From: M3007 sp037445225
Lineage (GTDB): Bacteria; Bacteroidota; Bacteroidia; Chitinophagales; Saprospiraceae
DNA length: 64,000 nucleotides
Direction of reading: 5' to 3'
Assembly: GCA_037445225.1 (NCBI GenBank)
Contig: JBBIKW010000014.1
Location: forward strand, 1-64,000
Made by a program: the position numbers and the translations under genes. Within the stretch, counting starts at the first letter, position 1. Every line of letters starts with the position of its first letter. The notes beneath the pieces are model-generated. The model was not told the DNA's origin, did not search any database, and worked only from the letters and a program-made list of their open reading frames with translations. Below are positions 16,501-24,702 of the stretch, in pieces.

Positions 16501-17022
16501 ATGGCCAAGCAAGAAGTAGAAAAAGTCAGGGTTTCCGAAGTTTCTGACCTGAAAGAAAAATTGGTGGCGCTCAACCGCGTGGCCAAGGTGACGAAGGGCG
16601 GACGCACTTTCAGCTTTTCGGCTGTGGTCGTCGTCGGCGACGGCCAAGGCACGGTGGGCCATGGCTTGGGTAAAGCGCGCGAAGTGTCGGAAGCCATCGG
16701 CAAAGCCATAAAAGATGCCGAGAAAAACCTCATCCGCGTGCCCATCCACCACGGCACTATTCCACATGAGGCTTACGGCAAATATGGCGCTGGCCGCGTG
16801 TTCATCAAGCCGGCAGCCCACGGTACCGGCGTGATTGCTGGCGGAGCCATGCGCGCCGTACTGGAGATGGCCGGCGTACAAGACGTGCTGGCCAAAGCCA
16901 TCGGCTCGTCTAATCCGCACAACGTCGTCAAAGCGACCATTGCCGCCCTGAAGAGCCTGCGCAGCCCAGCCGAAGTAGCGCGCCAGCGCGGCATCTCCAT
17001 GGAAAAACTGTTTAACGGCTAA
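16501..17022 (+). CDS. rpsE: 30S ribosomal protein S5
   Basis: 173 residues. The double-stranded RNA-binding part reads VAKVTKGGRTFSFSAVVVVG and the second domain PAAHGTGVIAGGAMRAVLEM. S5 controls decoding accuracy and forms the mRNA entry site with S3 and S4. Only three bases separate its stop from rpmD. Confidence 0.98.
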   Translation: MAKQEVEKVRVSEVSDLKEKLVALNRVAKVTKGGRTFSFSAVVVVGDGQGTVGHGLGKAREVSEAIGKAIKDAEKNLIRVPIHHGTIPHEAYGKYGAGRVFIKPAAHGTGVIAGGAMRAVLEMAGVQDVLAKAIGSSNPHNVVKATIAALKSLRSPAEVARQRGISMEKLFNG

Positions 17023-17025
17023 ACC

Positions 17026-17205
17026 ATGAGCAAGATAAAGATCACCCTCGTGAAGAGCCCCATCGATCGCTCTAAGCGCCAGAAAGCGACCTTAGAGGCG
17101 CTGGGCTTTCGAAAGATGCATCAAACGGTGGAGCATGAAGACACTCCGCAAGTGCGCGGCATGATCCGCAAAGTGCAACACTTGGTACAAGTTCATCCGC
17201 ATTAA
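17026..17205 (+). CDS. rpmD: 50S ribosomal protein L30
   Basis: 59 residues (SKIKITLVKSPIDRSKRQKA, then GMIRKVQHLVQVHPH). Short but complete, with the family's start, internal LGFRKMHQTVEHEDTPQVRG block and position between rpsE and rplO. L30 binds domain II of 23S rRNA; many bacteria lack it. Confidence 0.96.
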   Translation: MSKIKITLVKSPIDRSKRQKATLEALGFRKMHQTVEHEDTPQVRGMIRKVQHLVQVHPH

Positions 17206-17233
17206 CTGGTAAATTTTACTTGAGGAAAGAGCA

Positions 17234-17680
17234 ATGGAACTCGGAAACTTACGCCCGGCTCCCGGGTCGGTGAAAGCGCGCAAGCGCATAGGTCGGGGCC
17301 CTGGGTCAGGACTAGGGGGCACTTCCACGCGCGGTCACAAGGGCGATAAGTCGCGCAGCGGTGCGCGGCTGAAGCGCAATTTCGAAGGCGGACAAACGCC
17401 CATGCAGCGGCGCCTGCCCAAACGCGGCTTTAAAAATATTCATCGCGTCGAATACGTGGCCCTCAACTTAGACCGCCTCCAACAACTCGTCGAGCAGACC
17501 GGACAAACCACCATAGATGTGCCTACCTTAGTCGCGTTAGGTGTGGCGCGCAGTCAAGATAAGATCAAGGTGTTGGGCCGCGGCACCCTGTCCGCCAAAG
17601 TCGATCTGTCCGTTCACGCTATCTCGGCTACTGCGAAAAATGCCATCGAAGCCCTCGGCGGTACCGTTCAACTCGTATAA
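17234..17680 (+). CDS. rplO: 50S ribosomal protein L15
   Basis: 148 residues. N-terminal extension rich in Gly/Arg that threads into 23S rRNA (RIGRGPGSGLGGTSTRGHKG), then the globular part (KIKVLGRGTLSAKVDLSVHA). GAGGAAAG about 8 bases upstream of the ATG is one of few purine stretches in the operon that resemble a ribosome-binding site. Confidence 0.97.
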   Translation: MELGNLRPAPGSVKARKRIGRGPGSGLGGTSTRGHKGDKSRSGARLKRNFEGGQTPMQRRLPKRGFKNIHRVEYVALNLDRLQQLVEQTGQTTIDVPTLVALGVARSQDKIKVLGRGTLSAKVDLSVHAISATAKNAIEALGGTVQLV

Positions 17681-17703
17681 TCTAAAATCGGAGGCCTGAC
17701 GCC

Positions 17704-19068
17704 ATGAAACTCATTACCGTCATCAAAAATATTTGGAGTATTCCGGAGCTGCGCGAGCGCCTATTGTTCACGCTGCTGTTGGTGCTGGTTTACCGTGCAG
17801 GCACGTTTATCGTCTTGCCGGGAGTGGTTCCCGCCGCGTTGGAGCGCGCAGCAGCCAACCGAGGAGCCAACGACCTGTTAGGCCTGATTAACGTGTTCAC
17901 AGGGGGGGCTTTCGATAATGCGGCTATCTTTGCCTTAGGCGTCATGCCCTATATCACGGCGTCTATTATCGTCCAGCTGCTGGGCTTTGCAGTGCCTTAC
18001 TTCCAGCGCCTGCAGACCCGCGAGGGGGAAAGCGGACGCAAGCGCCTCAACCAGATCACGCGACTGCTCACAGTGGCCATCACCCTGGTGCAAGGCGGGG
18101 GCTACCTCCAATTGGTATCGAGCATTCCCGGAGCCGTATCGCCCGATATTCCACAAGGCATCTTCTGGTTCTCCAACATCATCATCCTGACTGCGGGCAC
18201 CATCTTCTGCATGTGGCTGGGCGAGCGCATCACCGATAAAGGTGTAGGCAATGGTGTCTCCCTCATCATCATGGTGGGTATCATTGCTCGGCTGCCCCAA
18301 GCCTTCATTTTCGAGTTCCAAAAGCTGTTCGGCGATAGCCAGCTGCTGCTGTTCTTCATCGAGCTGGCCTTCTTCTTCGTCATCGTCATGGTCACGGTGC
18401 TGGTTATCCAAGGCGTTCGCCGCATCCCCATCCAATTTGCTAAGCGCATGGTCGGGCGCACGGGAGGGGGCATGCCACAGGCAACCGCACGCGACTATCT
18501 GCCCCTGAAGGTGAATTCGGCGGGCGTGATGCCCATCATCTTTGCCCAGGCGCTAATGTTCTTACCGGCTACCGCCCTGCAGTATTTGGCCGGCGCCGAC
18601 ACTCAAAGCATTGGCCTGCGCACGTTTAACGATATTTACTCCTTCGGCTACAACGCGGTCTTCTTTATCCTGATCGTCGTATTCACGTACGTGTATACAG
18701 CCCTGATGATCAACCCGACGAACTACGCCGAATACCTCAAGCGCAACAATGGATTTATCCCCGGCGTGAAGCCAGGCGAGGCTACGGCCAACTACATCGA
18801 CACCATCATGACGCGCATCACGCTGCCGGGCGCTATCTTCTTGGGCGCCATTGGTGTCCTTCCCTCCATAGCGGCCTCCTTAGGTGTCAACCAACAGTTT
18901 GCCCTCTTCTTCGGCGGCACTACTCTGCTGATCATGATTGGCGTCGCCTTAGATACGCTGCAGGTGATCGAGAGCTACCTGCTGACGAAAAAATACGATG
19001 GCCTGATCAAATCGGGGCGCATTCAAGGACGCGCTACCCAAGGGCTTCAAATCGGGCAGCCGCGCTAA
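17704..19068 (+). CDS. secY: Protein translocase subunit SecY
   Basis: 454 residues with ten hydrophobic segments, the pore subunit of the Sec translocon in the inner membrane. Visible signatures are the first helix (LLFTLLLVLVYRAGTFIVLP), the signature AVPYFQRLQTREGESGRKR and the cytosolic loop PIQFAKRMVGRTGGGMPQA. Unlike most genes here it has a clear GGAGG 9 bases before the ATG, perhaps to raise translation of a membrane protein inside a weakly Shine-Dalgarno operon. Confidence 0.98.
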   Translation: MKLITVIKNIWSIPELRERLLFTLLLVLVYRAGTFIVLPGVVPAALERAAANRGANDLLGLINVFTGGAFDNAAIFALGVMPYITASIIVQLLGFAVPYFQRLQTREGESGRKRLNQITRLLTVAITLVQGGGYLQLVSSIPGAVSPDIPQGIFWFSNIIILTAGTIFCMWLGERITDKGVGNGVSLIIMVGIIARLPQAFIFEFQKLFGDSQLLLFFIELAFFFVIVMVTVLVIQGVRRIPIQFAKRMVGRTGGGMPQATARDYLPLKVNSAGVMPIIFAQALMFLPATALQYLAGADTQSIGLRTFNDIYSFGYNAVFFILIVVFTYVYTALMINPTNYAEYLKRNNGFIPGVKPGEATANYIDTIMTRITLPGAIFLGAIGVLPSIAASLGVNQQFALFFGGTTLLIMIGVALDTLQVIESYLLTKKYDGLIKSGRIQGRATQGLQIGQPR

Positions 19069-19078
19069 CTTTTTCTGT

Positions 19079-19945
19079 ATGGGCTTTTTCAGCAGTGTCG
19101 CTTCGGGCAGAAAACTGTTTTACAAGACGGATGAGGAGGTAGAACTCATGCGCACCGCCAACCTCATCGTATCGAAGACGTTGGCACACGTAGCGACGCT
19201 CTTGCGCCCAGGCATCAGTGGAAAGGCATTGGATGCAGCGGCCGAAACTTTTATCCGCGATATGGGGGGGCGCCCCGCCTTCAAGGGCTATAACGGTTTC
19301 CCGGCCTCGCTGTGCATCTCGTACAACGACATCGTGGTGCACGGCATTCCCAGCGAGCGAGAGTTTCGCGAAGGCGATATCGTCTCTATCGACTGCGGCG
19401 TAGAATGGCAGAGCTACTACGGCGATGCTGCCTTCACCTTTGCCTTTGTGGCAACCGCCGAACCCGTCGTAGCGCTGTTGGAAGTGACCTATGCGGCCCT
19501 GTACAAAGGTATCGAGCAGGCGGTAGCCGGCAAGCGCATCGGCGACATCGCTTTCGCCATCCAGCACTACTGCGAGCGCGAACACCCCTATGCTGTTGTG
19601 CGCGAATTGGTCGGCCACGGCATCGGACGCGCCCTACACGAAGAGCCCGATGTGCCCAACTACGGCAAACGAGGCCAAGGGCTGCTCTTACAGAGCGGTT
19701 TAGCCCTCGCCATCGAACCTATGGTGAACTTAGGGCGGCGCGAAGTCTACCAACACGAAGACGGGTGGACCATCTACACGCGCGACGGCAAACCCAGCGC
19801 CCATTTCGAACACTCTGTCGTCGTGCGAAAAGACCGGGCCGAAGTGCTTTCCGACCACAGATTTATCCACGACGCTATAAAAAATAATCCCTACTTGAGA
19901 GAAATTTCACCTAAAAGTGCGAACTTTGCAGCCCGAAAAAATTAG
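19079..19945 (+). CDS. map: Type I methionine aminopeptidase
   Basis: 288 residues; removes the initiator methionine from new proteins. The five metal ligands of the pita-bread fold are present: Asp in IVSIDCGVEW, Asp in YYGDAAFTF, His in ELVGHGIGR, Glu in AIEPMVNLG and Glu in FEHSVVV. The N-terminal FFSSVASGRKLFYKT and the C-terminal tail beyond the catalytic fold make it somewhat longer than E. coli Map. Its 3' end carries a GAACTTTGCAGCCC sequence that may act as a weak promoter for infA. Confidence 0.97.
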   Translation: MGFFSSVASGRKLFYKTDEEVELMRTANLIVSKTLAHVATLLRPGISGKALDAAAETFIRDMGGRPAFKGYNGFPASLCISYNDIVVHGIPSEREFREGDIVSIDCGVEWQSYYGDAAFTFAFVATAEPVVALLEVTYAALYKGIEQAVAGKRIGDIAFAIQHYCEREHPYAVVRELVGHGIGRALHEEPDVPNYGKRGQGLLLQSGLALAIEPMVNLGRREVYQHEDGWTIYTRDGKPSAHFEHSVVVRKDRAEVLSDHRFIHDAIKNNPYLREISPKSANFAARKN

Positions 19946-19954
19946 CGCTGCTTT

Positions 19955-20173
19955 ATGCCAAAAGAAGAGCTCATACGTCAAGATGGAGTGGTAACAGAAG
20001 CGCTGGCGAATGCCTCCTTCCGCGTCCGACTGGAAAACGACCACGTCATTTTGGCAACTATCTCAGGCAAAATGCGCATGCACTACATCCGCATACTACC
20101 AGGCGATAAGGTCTCTGTCGAAATGTCTCCTTACGACCTGACGCGCGGAAGAATCGTCTATCGCTATAAATAA
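19955..20173 (+). CDS. infA: Translation initiation factor IF-1
   Basis: 72 residues, a single OB fold (ELIRQDGVVTEALANASFRV; KVSVEMSPYDLTRGRIVYRY). IF-1 blocks the A site during initiation. Its place between map and rpmJ is the conserved Bacteroidota order. Confidence 0.98.
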   Translation: MPKEELIRQDGVVTEALANASFRVRLENDHVILATISGKMRMHYIRILPGDKVSVEMSPYDLTRGRIVYRYK

Positions 20174-20193
20174 AAACGGAACATACCGCCGCT

Positions 20194-20310
20194 ATGAAAG
20201 TTAAGGCATCTGTGAAGAAGCGCTCCGCCGACTGTAAGATCGTGCGTCGCAAAGGGCGCATATACGTCATCAACAAGAAAAATCCAAAGTTCAAACAGCG
20301 CCAAGGCTAA
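20194..20310 (+). CDS. rpmJ: 50S ribosomal protein L36 (zinc-ligand-poor form)
   Basis: 38 residues (KVKASVKKRSADCKIVRRKG, ending NPKFKQRQG). Three of the usual four zinc ligands (two Cys and the final His) are replaced, leaving one Cys, so it should not bind zinc. This form is normal in Bacteroidota. It is too short for common gene finders but lies in the expected place between infA and rpsM. Confidence 0.95.
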   Translation: MKVKASVKKRSADCKIVRRKGRIYVINKKNPKFKQRQG

Positions 20311-20354
20311 GCCTGGGTGCCTCTCCCTACACTTTATAAAATATTGCTCGACGT

Positions 20355-20732
20355 ATGGCACGTATTGCTGGTGTAGACCTACCTCGAAATAAAAGGGGCG
20401 TCATTGGGCTCACATATATCTATGGGATCGGTCGCTCGACAGCCCAAGCTGTCTTAGAAAAAGCCGGTATTGATATAAACACGAAGGTGGATCAATGGAC
20501 GGACGAGAATATTAAAACCATCTCGCGCATTATTGCAGAGGAGTACAAGACAGAGGGGCAGCTGCGCGCGGAGGTGCAGATGGCTATCAAGCGCTTGATG
20601 GATATTGGCTGTTACCGCGGGCTGCGCCACCGCAAGGGACTGCCTGTCCGCGGCCAGCGCACGCGGACCAACGCTCGCACGCGCAAAGGCAAACGCAAAA
20701 CGGTAGCCAACAAGAAGAAGGCCACGAAGTAG
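20355..20732 (+). CDS. rpsM: 30S ribosomal protein S13
   Basis: 125 residues. ARIAGVDLPRNKRGVIGLTY, a helix-two-turn-helix region, and the C-terminal RGQRTRTNARTRKGKRKTVA that contacts P-site tRNA. First gene of the alpha-operon part. A hairpin follows its stop codon at 20736. Confidence 0.98.
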   Translation: MARIAGVDLPRNKRGVIGLTYIYGIGRSTAQAVLEKAGIDINTKVDQWTDENIKTISRIIAEEYKTEGQLRAEVQMAIKRLMDIGCYRGLRHRKGLPVRGQRTRTNARTRKGKRKTVANKKKATK

Positions 20733-20735
20733 TCA

Positions 20736-20764
20736 GAGCCTCCCTTGCCTACAGGCAAGGGCTC
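20736..20764 (+). other. Hairpin between rpsM and rpsK
   Basis: CCCTTGCC at 20742-20749 pairs with GGCAAGGG at 20754-20761 around a TACA loop, extended by GAG/CTC beyond a 3-base bulge. The nearest T-run (20779-20784) is 15 bases away, so this is not a standard terminator. It may be an RNA-processing, pausing or protein-binding site within the operon. Confidence 0.5.
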
Positions 20765-20814
20765 AGCTGCGCTACTCATTTTTTACTCGCAGACTATCTC
20801 TATTCTCTATAGCA

Positions 20815-21207
20815 ATGGCAAAAGCAGCTACTAAGAAAGTCGTTAAGCGCAAAGTAAAGGTTACGCCGGAAGGCATGGCCTATATTCAATCGAGCTTCAA
20901 CAACATCATCGTTACCATTACCAATAAGCAGGGCGACGTCATCGCCTGGTCTTCGGCCGGCAAGTCAGGCTTTCGAGGATCGAAGAAAAACACGCCCTAT
21001 GCCGCGCAAGTGTCGGCAACAGATGCTGCCAAAGCGGCCTTTGACGCCGGCGTGCGCACTGTGGAAGTGTACGTAAAAGGGCCGGGCTCTGGCCGCGAAG
21101 CGGCCATCCGCGCCATCGACCAGGCCGGTCTGAAAGTGACGGTCATTAAAGATGTGACGCCCCTGCCCCACAATGGATGCCGACCACCTAAGCGCCGACG
21201 CGTTTAA
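20815..21207 (+). CDS. rpsK: 30S ribosomal protein S11
   Basis: 130 residues (GMAYIQSSFNNIIVTITNKQ; GPGSGREAAIRAIDQAGLKV; end NGCRPPKRRRV). S11 forms part of the mRNA exit channel on the 30S platform. The 82-base gap before it is unusually long for this operon and contains the hairpin at 20736-20764. Confidence 0.98.
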   Translation: MAKAATKKVVKRKVKVTPEGMAYIQSSFNNIIVTITNKQGDVIAWSSAGKSGFRGSKKNTPYAAQVSATDAAKAAFDAGVRTVEVYVKGPGSGREAAIRAIDQAGLKVTVIKDVTPLPHNGCRPPKRRRV

Positions 21208-21256
21208 AAGCTCCTACTTATTTTTTCTGTTTTACTGCTGTTAAGAGATTTTATCC

Positions 21257-21871
21257 ATGGCTCGTTATACTGGACCTATTACTAAGAAAGCCCGCGCTTT
21301 TGGCGAACCAATCTTTGGGTACGACAAGTACTTCGAACGCCGCAAGAATCCGCCTGGTCAACACGGGCCGAACAAGCGCCGCAAAGCGCGCTCGGACTAC
21401 GCTCTGCAGCTGGCCGAAAAACAAAAAGCAAAGTACACGTATGGTGTCTTAGAGCGCCAGTTCCGCCGAATCTTCCACAATGCTACTCGGCGCCACGGCG
21501 TCACGGGGGAAGTGCTCCTCCAATTGTTGGAAGCTCGGCTGGACAACACTGTTTTTCGCCTCGGCATCGCCCCTACTCGCCGAAGCGCGCGCCAGTTGGT
21601 GAGCCACCGCCACATCACCGTCAACGGCCGCGTGGTAAATATCCCCTCTTACACCCTCAAACCAGGCGATGTGGTGGCAGTGCGTTCGCGCTCTAAGAAT
21701 TTAGAGACTATCACCACTCATGTGGGAGCCAAGACGAGCGACGCGCGCCGCTTTCCGTGGCTGGAGTGGAATCCAGACAAGATGGAAGGGATCTTCCTAA
21801 CCTTCCCGCAGCGCGATCAAATACCGGAAAAAATCAACGAGCAGCTCATCGTCGAGCTCTACTCGAAATAA
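21257..21871 (+). CDS. rpsD: 30S ribosomal protein S4
   Basis: 204 residues. The N-terminal arm reads ARYTGPITKKARAFGEPIFG and the S4 RNA-binding fold RRSARQLVSHRHITVNGRVV. S4 starts 16S rRNA folding and, in other bacteria, represses the alpha operon. The N-terminal zinc cysteines of some S4 proteins are absent. Confidence 0.98.
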   Translation: MARYTGPITKKARAFGEPIFGYDKYFERRKNPPGQHGPNKRRKARSDYALQLAEKQKAKYTYGVLERQFRRIFHNATRRHGVTGEVLLQLLEARLDNTVFRLGIAPTRRSARQLVSHRHITVNGRVVNIPSYTLKPGDVVAVRSRSKNLETITTHVGAKTSDARRFPWLEWNPDKMEGIFLTFPQRDQIPEKINEQLIVELYSK

Positions 21872-21964
21872 CTTTCGCTGCTGGGGTTCGGAGCACCGCC
21901 TCGTTTTTGGGTCGGTCTCCACGCTTCCTTACACCTCTTACCATCTCACTTCTGCTGACTGTAT

Positions 21965-22969
21965 ATGAGTATCCTCACATTTCAAAAGCCCGACAAAATT
22001 CTTCTTCAGAAAGCGAACGACTTCGAAGGCTCCTTCGAATTTAAGCCGTTGGAGCCCGGCTTTGGCCAAACGATCGGCAACTCCCTGCGGCGCGTGCTGC
22101 TTTCCTCGCTGGAGGGATACGCCATCAGCGCCGTCCGCATCGGCGGCGTAGACCACGAGTTTTCGACTATCAAGGGAGTGGTGGAAGATGTCGTCGATAT
22201 CGTGTTGAATTTAAAACAGGTGCGGCTCAAGCCGATCGTGGCCGACGACACGTTTCAGTCGGAAAAGATCTATATGTCTATCAGTGGGCGCGAGGAGTTC
22301 CGCGCGGGGCACATCGAGGAGTTTAACAACGTGTTCCGCATCATGAACCCCGACTTGCTCATTTGCCGCATGGAGCCTTCGGTGACCTTAGAGATGGAGC
22401 TGACGATCACCAAAGGGCGCGGTTATCAGTTGGCCGAGGAAATGTCGCCCAAGGAGGCGATCATCGGCGTCATCCCCATCGACGCCATCTACACGCCCAT
22501 CAAGAACGTCGCTTATCGCGTCGAAAACACGCGCGTAGGCCAGCGCACCGACTACGAAAAGCTGACGATCGATATCAAGACCGACGGCACGATCCATCCG
22601 GAGGTGGCCCTGCGCGAAGCGAGCCGCATCCTGATCCAGCACCTGATGATCATCACAGACGACAACATCACCTTCGACACCCCAGCCCCCGACAAGGCTC
22701 CTGATGTGGATGAGCATGTGCTGCAAATGCGCCGCCTGCTCAAGACGTCGCTCGAAGACTTGGATCTCAGCGTGCGCGCCTACAACTGCTTGAAGGCGGC
22801 TAAAATCAACACGTTGGCCGACTTGGTTCGCTACGATACCAACGAGCTACTCAAGTTCCGCAACTTCGGAAAGAAGTCGCTTGTGGAAATTGAAGAGCTC
22901 CTCCACGAAAAAGGGCTAACCTTCGGCATGGACATCTCCAAGTATCGCTTGGAGGAAGCCATAGACTGA
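21965..22969 (+). CDS. rpoA: DNA-directed RNA polymerase subunit alpha
   Basis: 334 residues. The N-terminal domain that dimerises and holds beta and beta' covers residues 1-230 (EPGFGQTIGNSLRRVLLSSL). A linker leads to the C-terminal domain, about 255-325 (LRVFNCLK-like VRAYNCLKAAKINTLADLVR, then FGKKSLVEIEELLHEKGL), which binds promoter UP elements and activators. Full length and intact. Confidence 0.98.
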   Translation: MSILTFQKPDKILLQKANDFEGSFEFKPLEPGFGQTIGNSLRRVLLSSLEGYAISAVRIGGVDHEFSTIKGVVEDVVDIVLNLKQVRLKPIVADDTFQSEKIYMSISGREEFRAGHIEEFNNVFRIMNPDLLICRMEPSVTLEMELTITKGRGYQLAEEMSPKEAIIGVIPIDAIYTPIKNVAYRVENTRVGQRTDYEKLTIDIKTDGTIHPEVALREASRILIQHLMIITDDNITFDTPAPDKAPDVDEHVLQMRRLLKTSLEDLDLSVRAYNCLKAAKINTLADLVRYDTNELLKFRNFGKKSLVEIEELLHEKGLTFGMDISKYRLEEAID

Positions 22970-23061
22970 GAAATCGCCATTGTTGTATCAAGTGTAGTAA
23001 CCGTCGAGCGGAGCGCGCTCCAGCCCCGGTGCTACCGCGCAAACCTGGATAACATACCACC

Positions 23062-23559
23062 ATGCGTCACGGAGACAAAGTAAACAACCTCGGGCGAACG
23101 GCCGAACATCGCCGCGCCCTACTGGCCAATTTGGCCAATGCCCTTATCAAGCACAAGCGCATCGTCACTACGGTAGCGAAGGCCAAAGCGCTGCGCCGCT
23201 ACATCGAGCCGTTGGTTACGCGGGCCAAGACCAACACCACCCACAATCGGCGAGTAGTGTTTAGCTACTTGCAAAACAAGCACGCCATAAAGGAGCTCTT
23301 CGGGCCGATCGCCGCTGAAGTAGGAGATCGCCCCGGCGGCTATGTCCGCGTCATCCGCTTAGGCTTCCGCCGCGGCGACGGTGCAGAGACGGCGATGATA
23401 GAGTTTGTGGATTTTAACAAAGACTATCAGCCCAACCGCGACAAGGTGAAGAAAGCGAAGAAAACGCGTCGGGGCGGCCGCAAGAAGCGCTCGGGCGAGG
23501 CGGCGGCGACTGAGCCTGCCGAAACAGCAGCAACCGCTACCGAAGAAGCCGCTGAATAA
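23062..23559 (+). CDS. rplQ: 50S ribosomal protein L17
   Basis: 165 residues, against about 127 in E. coli. The core (RHGDKVNNLGRTAEHRRALL, then YVRVIRLGFRRGDGAETAMI) is followed by a lysine/arginine stretch and a tail of Ala, Thr and Glu, an extension common in Bacteroidota. It is the last gene of the superoperon and is followed by a strong terminator 20 bases downstream. Confidence 0.97.
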   Translation: MRHGDKVNNLGRTAEHRRALLANLANALIKHKRIVTTVAKAKALRRYIEPLVTRAKTNTTHNRRVVFSYLQNKHAIKELFGPIAAEVGDRPGGYVRVIRLGFRRGDGAETAMIEFVDFNKDYQPNRDKVKKAKKTRRGGRKKRSGEAAATEPAETAATATEEAAE

Positions 23560-23578
23560 GGCGTTAACTTTTTCGCTG

Positions 23579-23617
23579 CCCGAGCTATTTCGACCACTGG
23601 ATAGCTCGGGCTTTTTG
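23579..23617 (+). terminator. Intrinsic terminator of the ribosomal superoperon
   Basis: CCCGAGCTAT at 23579-23588 pairs perfectly with ATAGCTCGGG at 23601-23610 around a 12-base loop, followed by CTTTTTG. It ends the roughly 16-kb transcription unit that starts near 7705. Confidence 0.9.
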
Positions 23618-23627
23618 TTCAAGCACT

Positions 23628-23635
23628 TACCTTTG
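23628..23635 (+). promoter_or_regulatory. -7 element (TACCTTTG) of the tRNA-Ser gene
   Basis: A perfect TAnnTTTG octamer ending 12 bases before the mature tRNA. The -33 position, inside the preceding terminator, is a poor match. Confidence 0.6.
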
Positions 23636-23647
23636 TATGCTTGGTTC

Positions 23648-23734
23648 GGAGGAGTGGCAGAGTGGTTGAATGCATCGGTCTTGAAAACCGACGTACTCGC
23701 AAGGGTACCGGGGGTTCGAATCCCTCCTCCTCCG
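23648..23734 (+). tRNA. tRNA-Ser (anticodon UGA)
   Basis: An 87-base class II tRNA. The acceptor stem GGAGGAG (23648-23654) pairs with CTCCTCC (23727-23733), with G as discriminator. The anticodon loop is CTTGAAA with anticodon TGA. A long variable arm follows, then a T-loop TTCGAAT at 23715-23721. CCA is not encoded. It reads UCN serine codons, chiefly UCA. folP starts 32 bases downstream and may share its transcript. Confidence 0.96.
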
Positions 23735-23766
23735 CTAAACCATTAGGCCCAACAGAGCATCCTTTC

Positions 23767-24618
23767 ATGCCTGCGCAGGGATATTACTCTTTCCGCATCG
23801 GCGGTCGGTTGCTCGACCTATCGGAGCCGGTAGTGATGGGCATTGTCAATGCCACGCCGGACTCGTTCTACGCCGGCAGCCGAGCGCGTTCGGTCGATGC
23901 CGCCCTCCAACGCGCCGAGCAAATGCTCAAAGAGGGCGCTGCCATCTTGGACATCGGCGGCGCCTCCTCGCGCCCTGGAGCAGAGGAAGTCCCTGCTGAC
24001 GAGGAACTCAGCCGCGTAATGCCCATAGTGGAGGCCTTACACCGACATTTTCCGGAAGCATTTCTTTCCATAGACACCTGGCGCGCTGCCGTAGCCAAGG
24101 AAGCCTTAGATGCCGGTGCAGCGATAGTGAACGACATCTCCGCCGGGCGCTGGGACGAAAACTTGTGGCCTACCGTAGCGCAGTACGGCTGCCCTTACAT
24201 CCTAATGCACCTGCAGGGAACTCCAAAGACTATGCAGCTGTCGCCCGTCTATGCCGATGTGGTACAAGACCTCTTGGACTTCTTCATCGAAAAGGTCGGT
24301 CAATTGCGGGCATTGGGGATTTCCGATATCGCCATCGACCCGGGTTTTGGCTTTGGAAAGACGCTGGATCACAACTACACCTTGCTGCGTCACCTATCGG
24401 AGTTCGAGGCCGTGTTGCAATTGCCGCTCCTGGTAGGTGTGTCTCGGAAGTCAATGGTGTGCCGCCTATTAGGCGTCGCACCGGAAGATGCCTTGAACGG
24501 CACTACAGCCTTGCACGTGTTGGCACTGCTCCAAGGCGCGCGCATCCTGCGCACCCACGACGTATGGGCGGCAGTAGAGGCGATACGCGTTGTGGCAGCC
24601 TTTCGGAAAACGGACTGA
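23767..24618 (+). CDS. folP: Dihydropteroate synthase
   Basis: 283 residues; joins p-aminobenzoate to the pterin diphosphate in folate synthesis, the sulfonamide target. TIM-barrel motifs are all present: MGIVNATPDSF, GGASSRPGAEEVP (the usual STRPG has Ser in place of Thr), SIDTWRAAVA, NDISAGRWD, DPGFGFGKT and GVSRKSM. The ATG at 23767 is chosen because the longer open frame runs through the tRNA. A p-aminobenzoate-branch amidotransferase gene (63126) lies elsewhere in the window. Confidence 0.95.
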   Translation: MPAQGYYSFRIGGRLLDLSEPVVMGIVNATPDSFYAGSRARSVDAALQRAEQMLKEGAAILDIGGASSRPGAEEVPADEELSRVMPIVEALHRHFPEAFLSIDTWRAAVAKEALDAGAAIVNDISAGRWDENLWPTVAQYGCPYILMHLQGTPKTMQLSPVYADVVQDLLDFFIEKVGQLRALGISDIAIDPGFGFGKTLDHNYTLLRHLSEFEAVLQLPLLVGVSRKSMVCRLLGVAPEDALNGTTALHVLALLQGARILRTHDVWAAVEAIRVVAAFRKTD

Positions 24619-24629
24619 ATAGGGGAGTA

Positions 24630-24661
24630 TTGCCGTTTGTTTGCACCGACAACTACCTTTG
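24630..24661 (+). promoter_or_regulatory. Promoter of the peptide transporter gene
   Basis: TTG at 24630-24632, a 21-base spacer, then TACCTTTG at 24654-24661. The start codon is 41 bases downstream. Confidence 0.65.
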
Positions 24662-24702
24662 CTCGGGCAACTCCGCCATTACTCAGCTAAAAAGCACCCT
24701 GT

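Noticed and set aside
23641..23766. N-terminal extension of FolP
   Set aside because: The in-frame upstream codons are the tRNA-Ser gene; the conserved FolP start fits ATG 23767.
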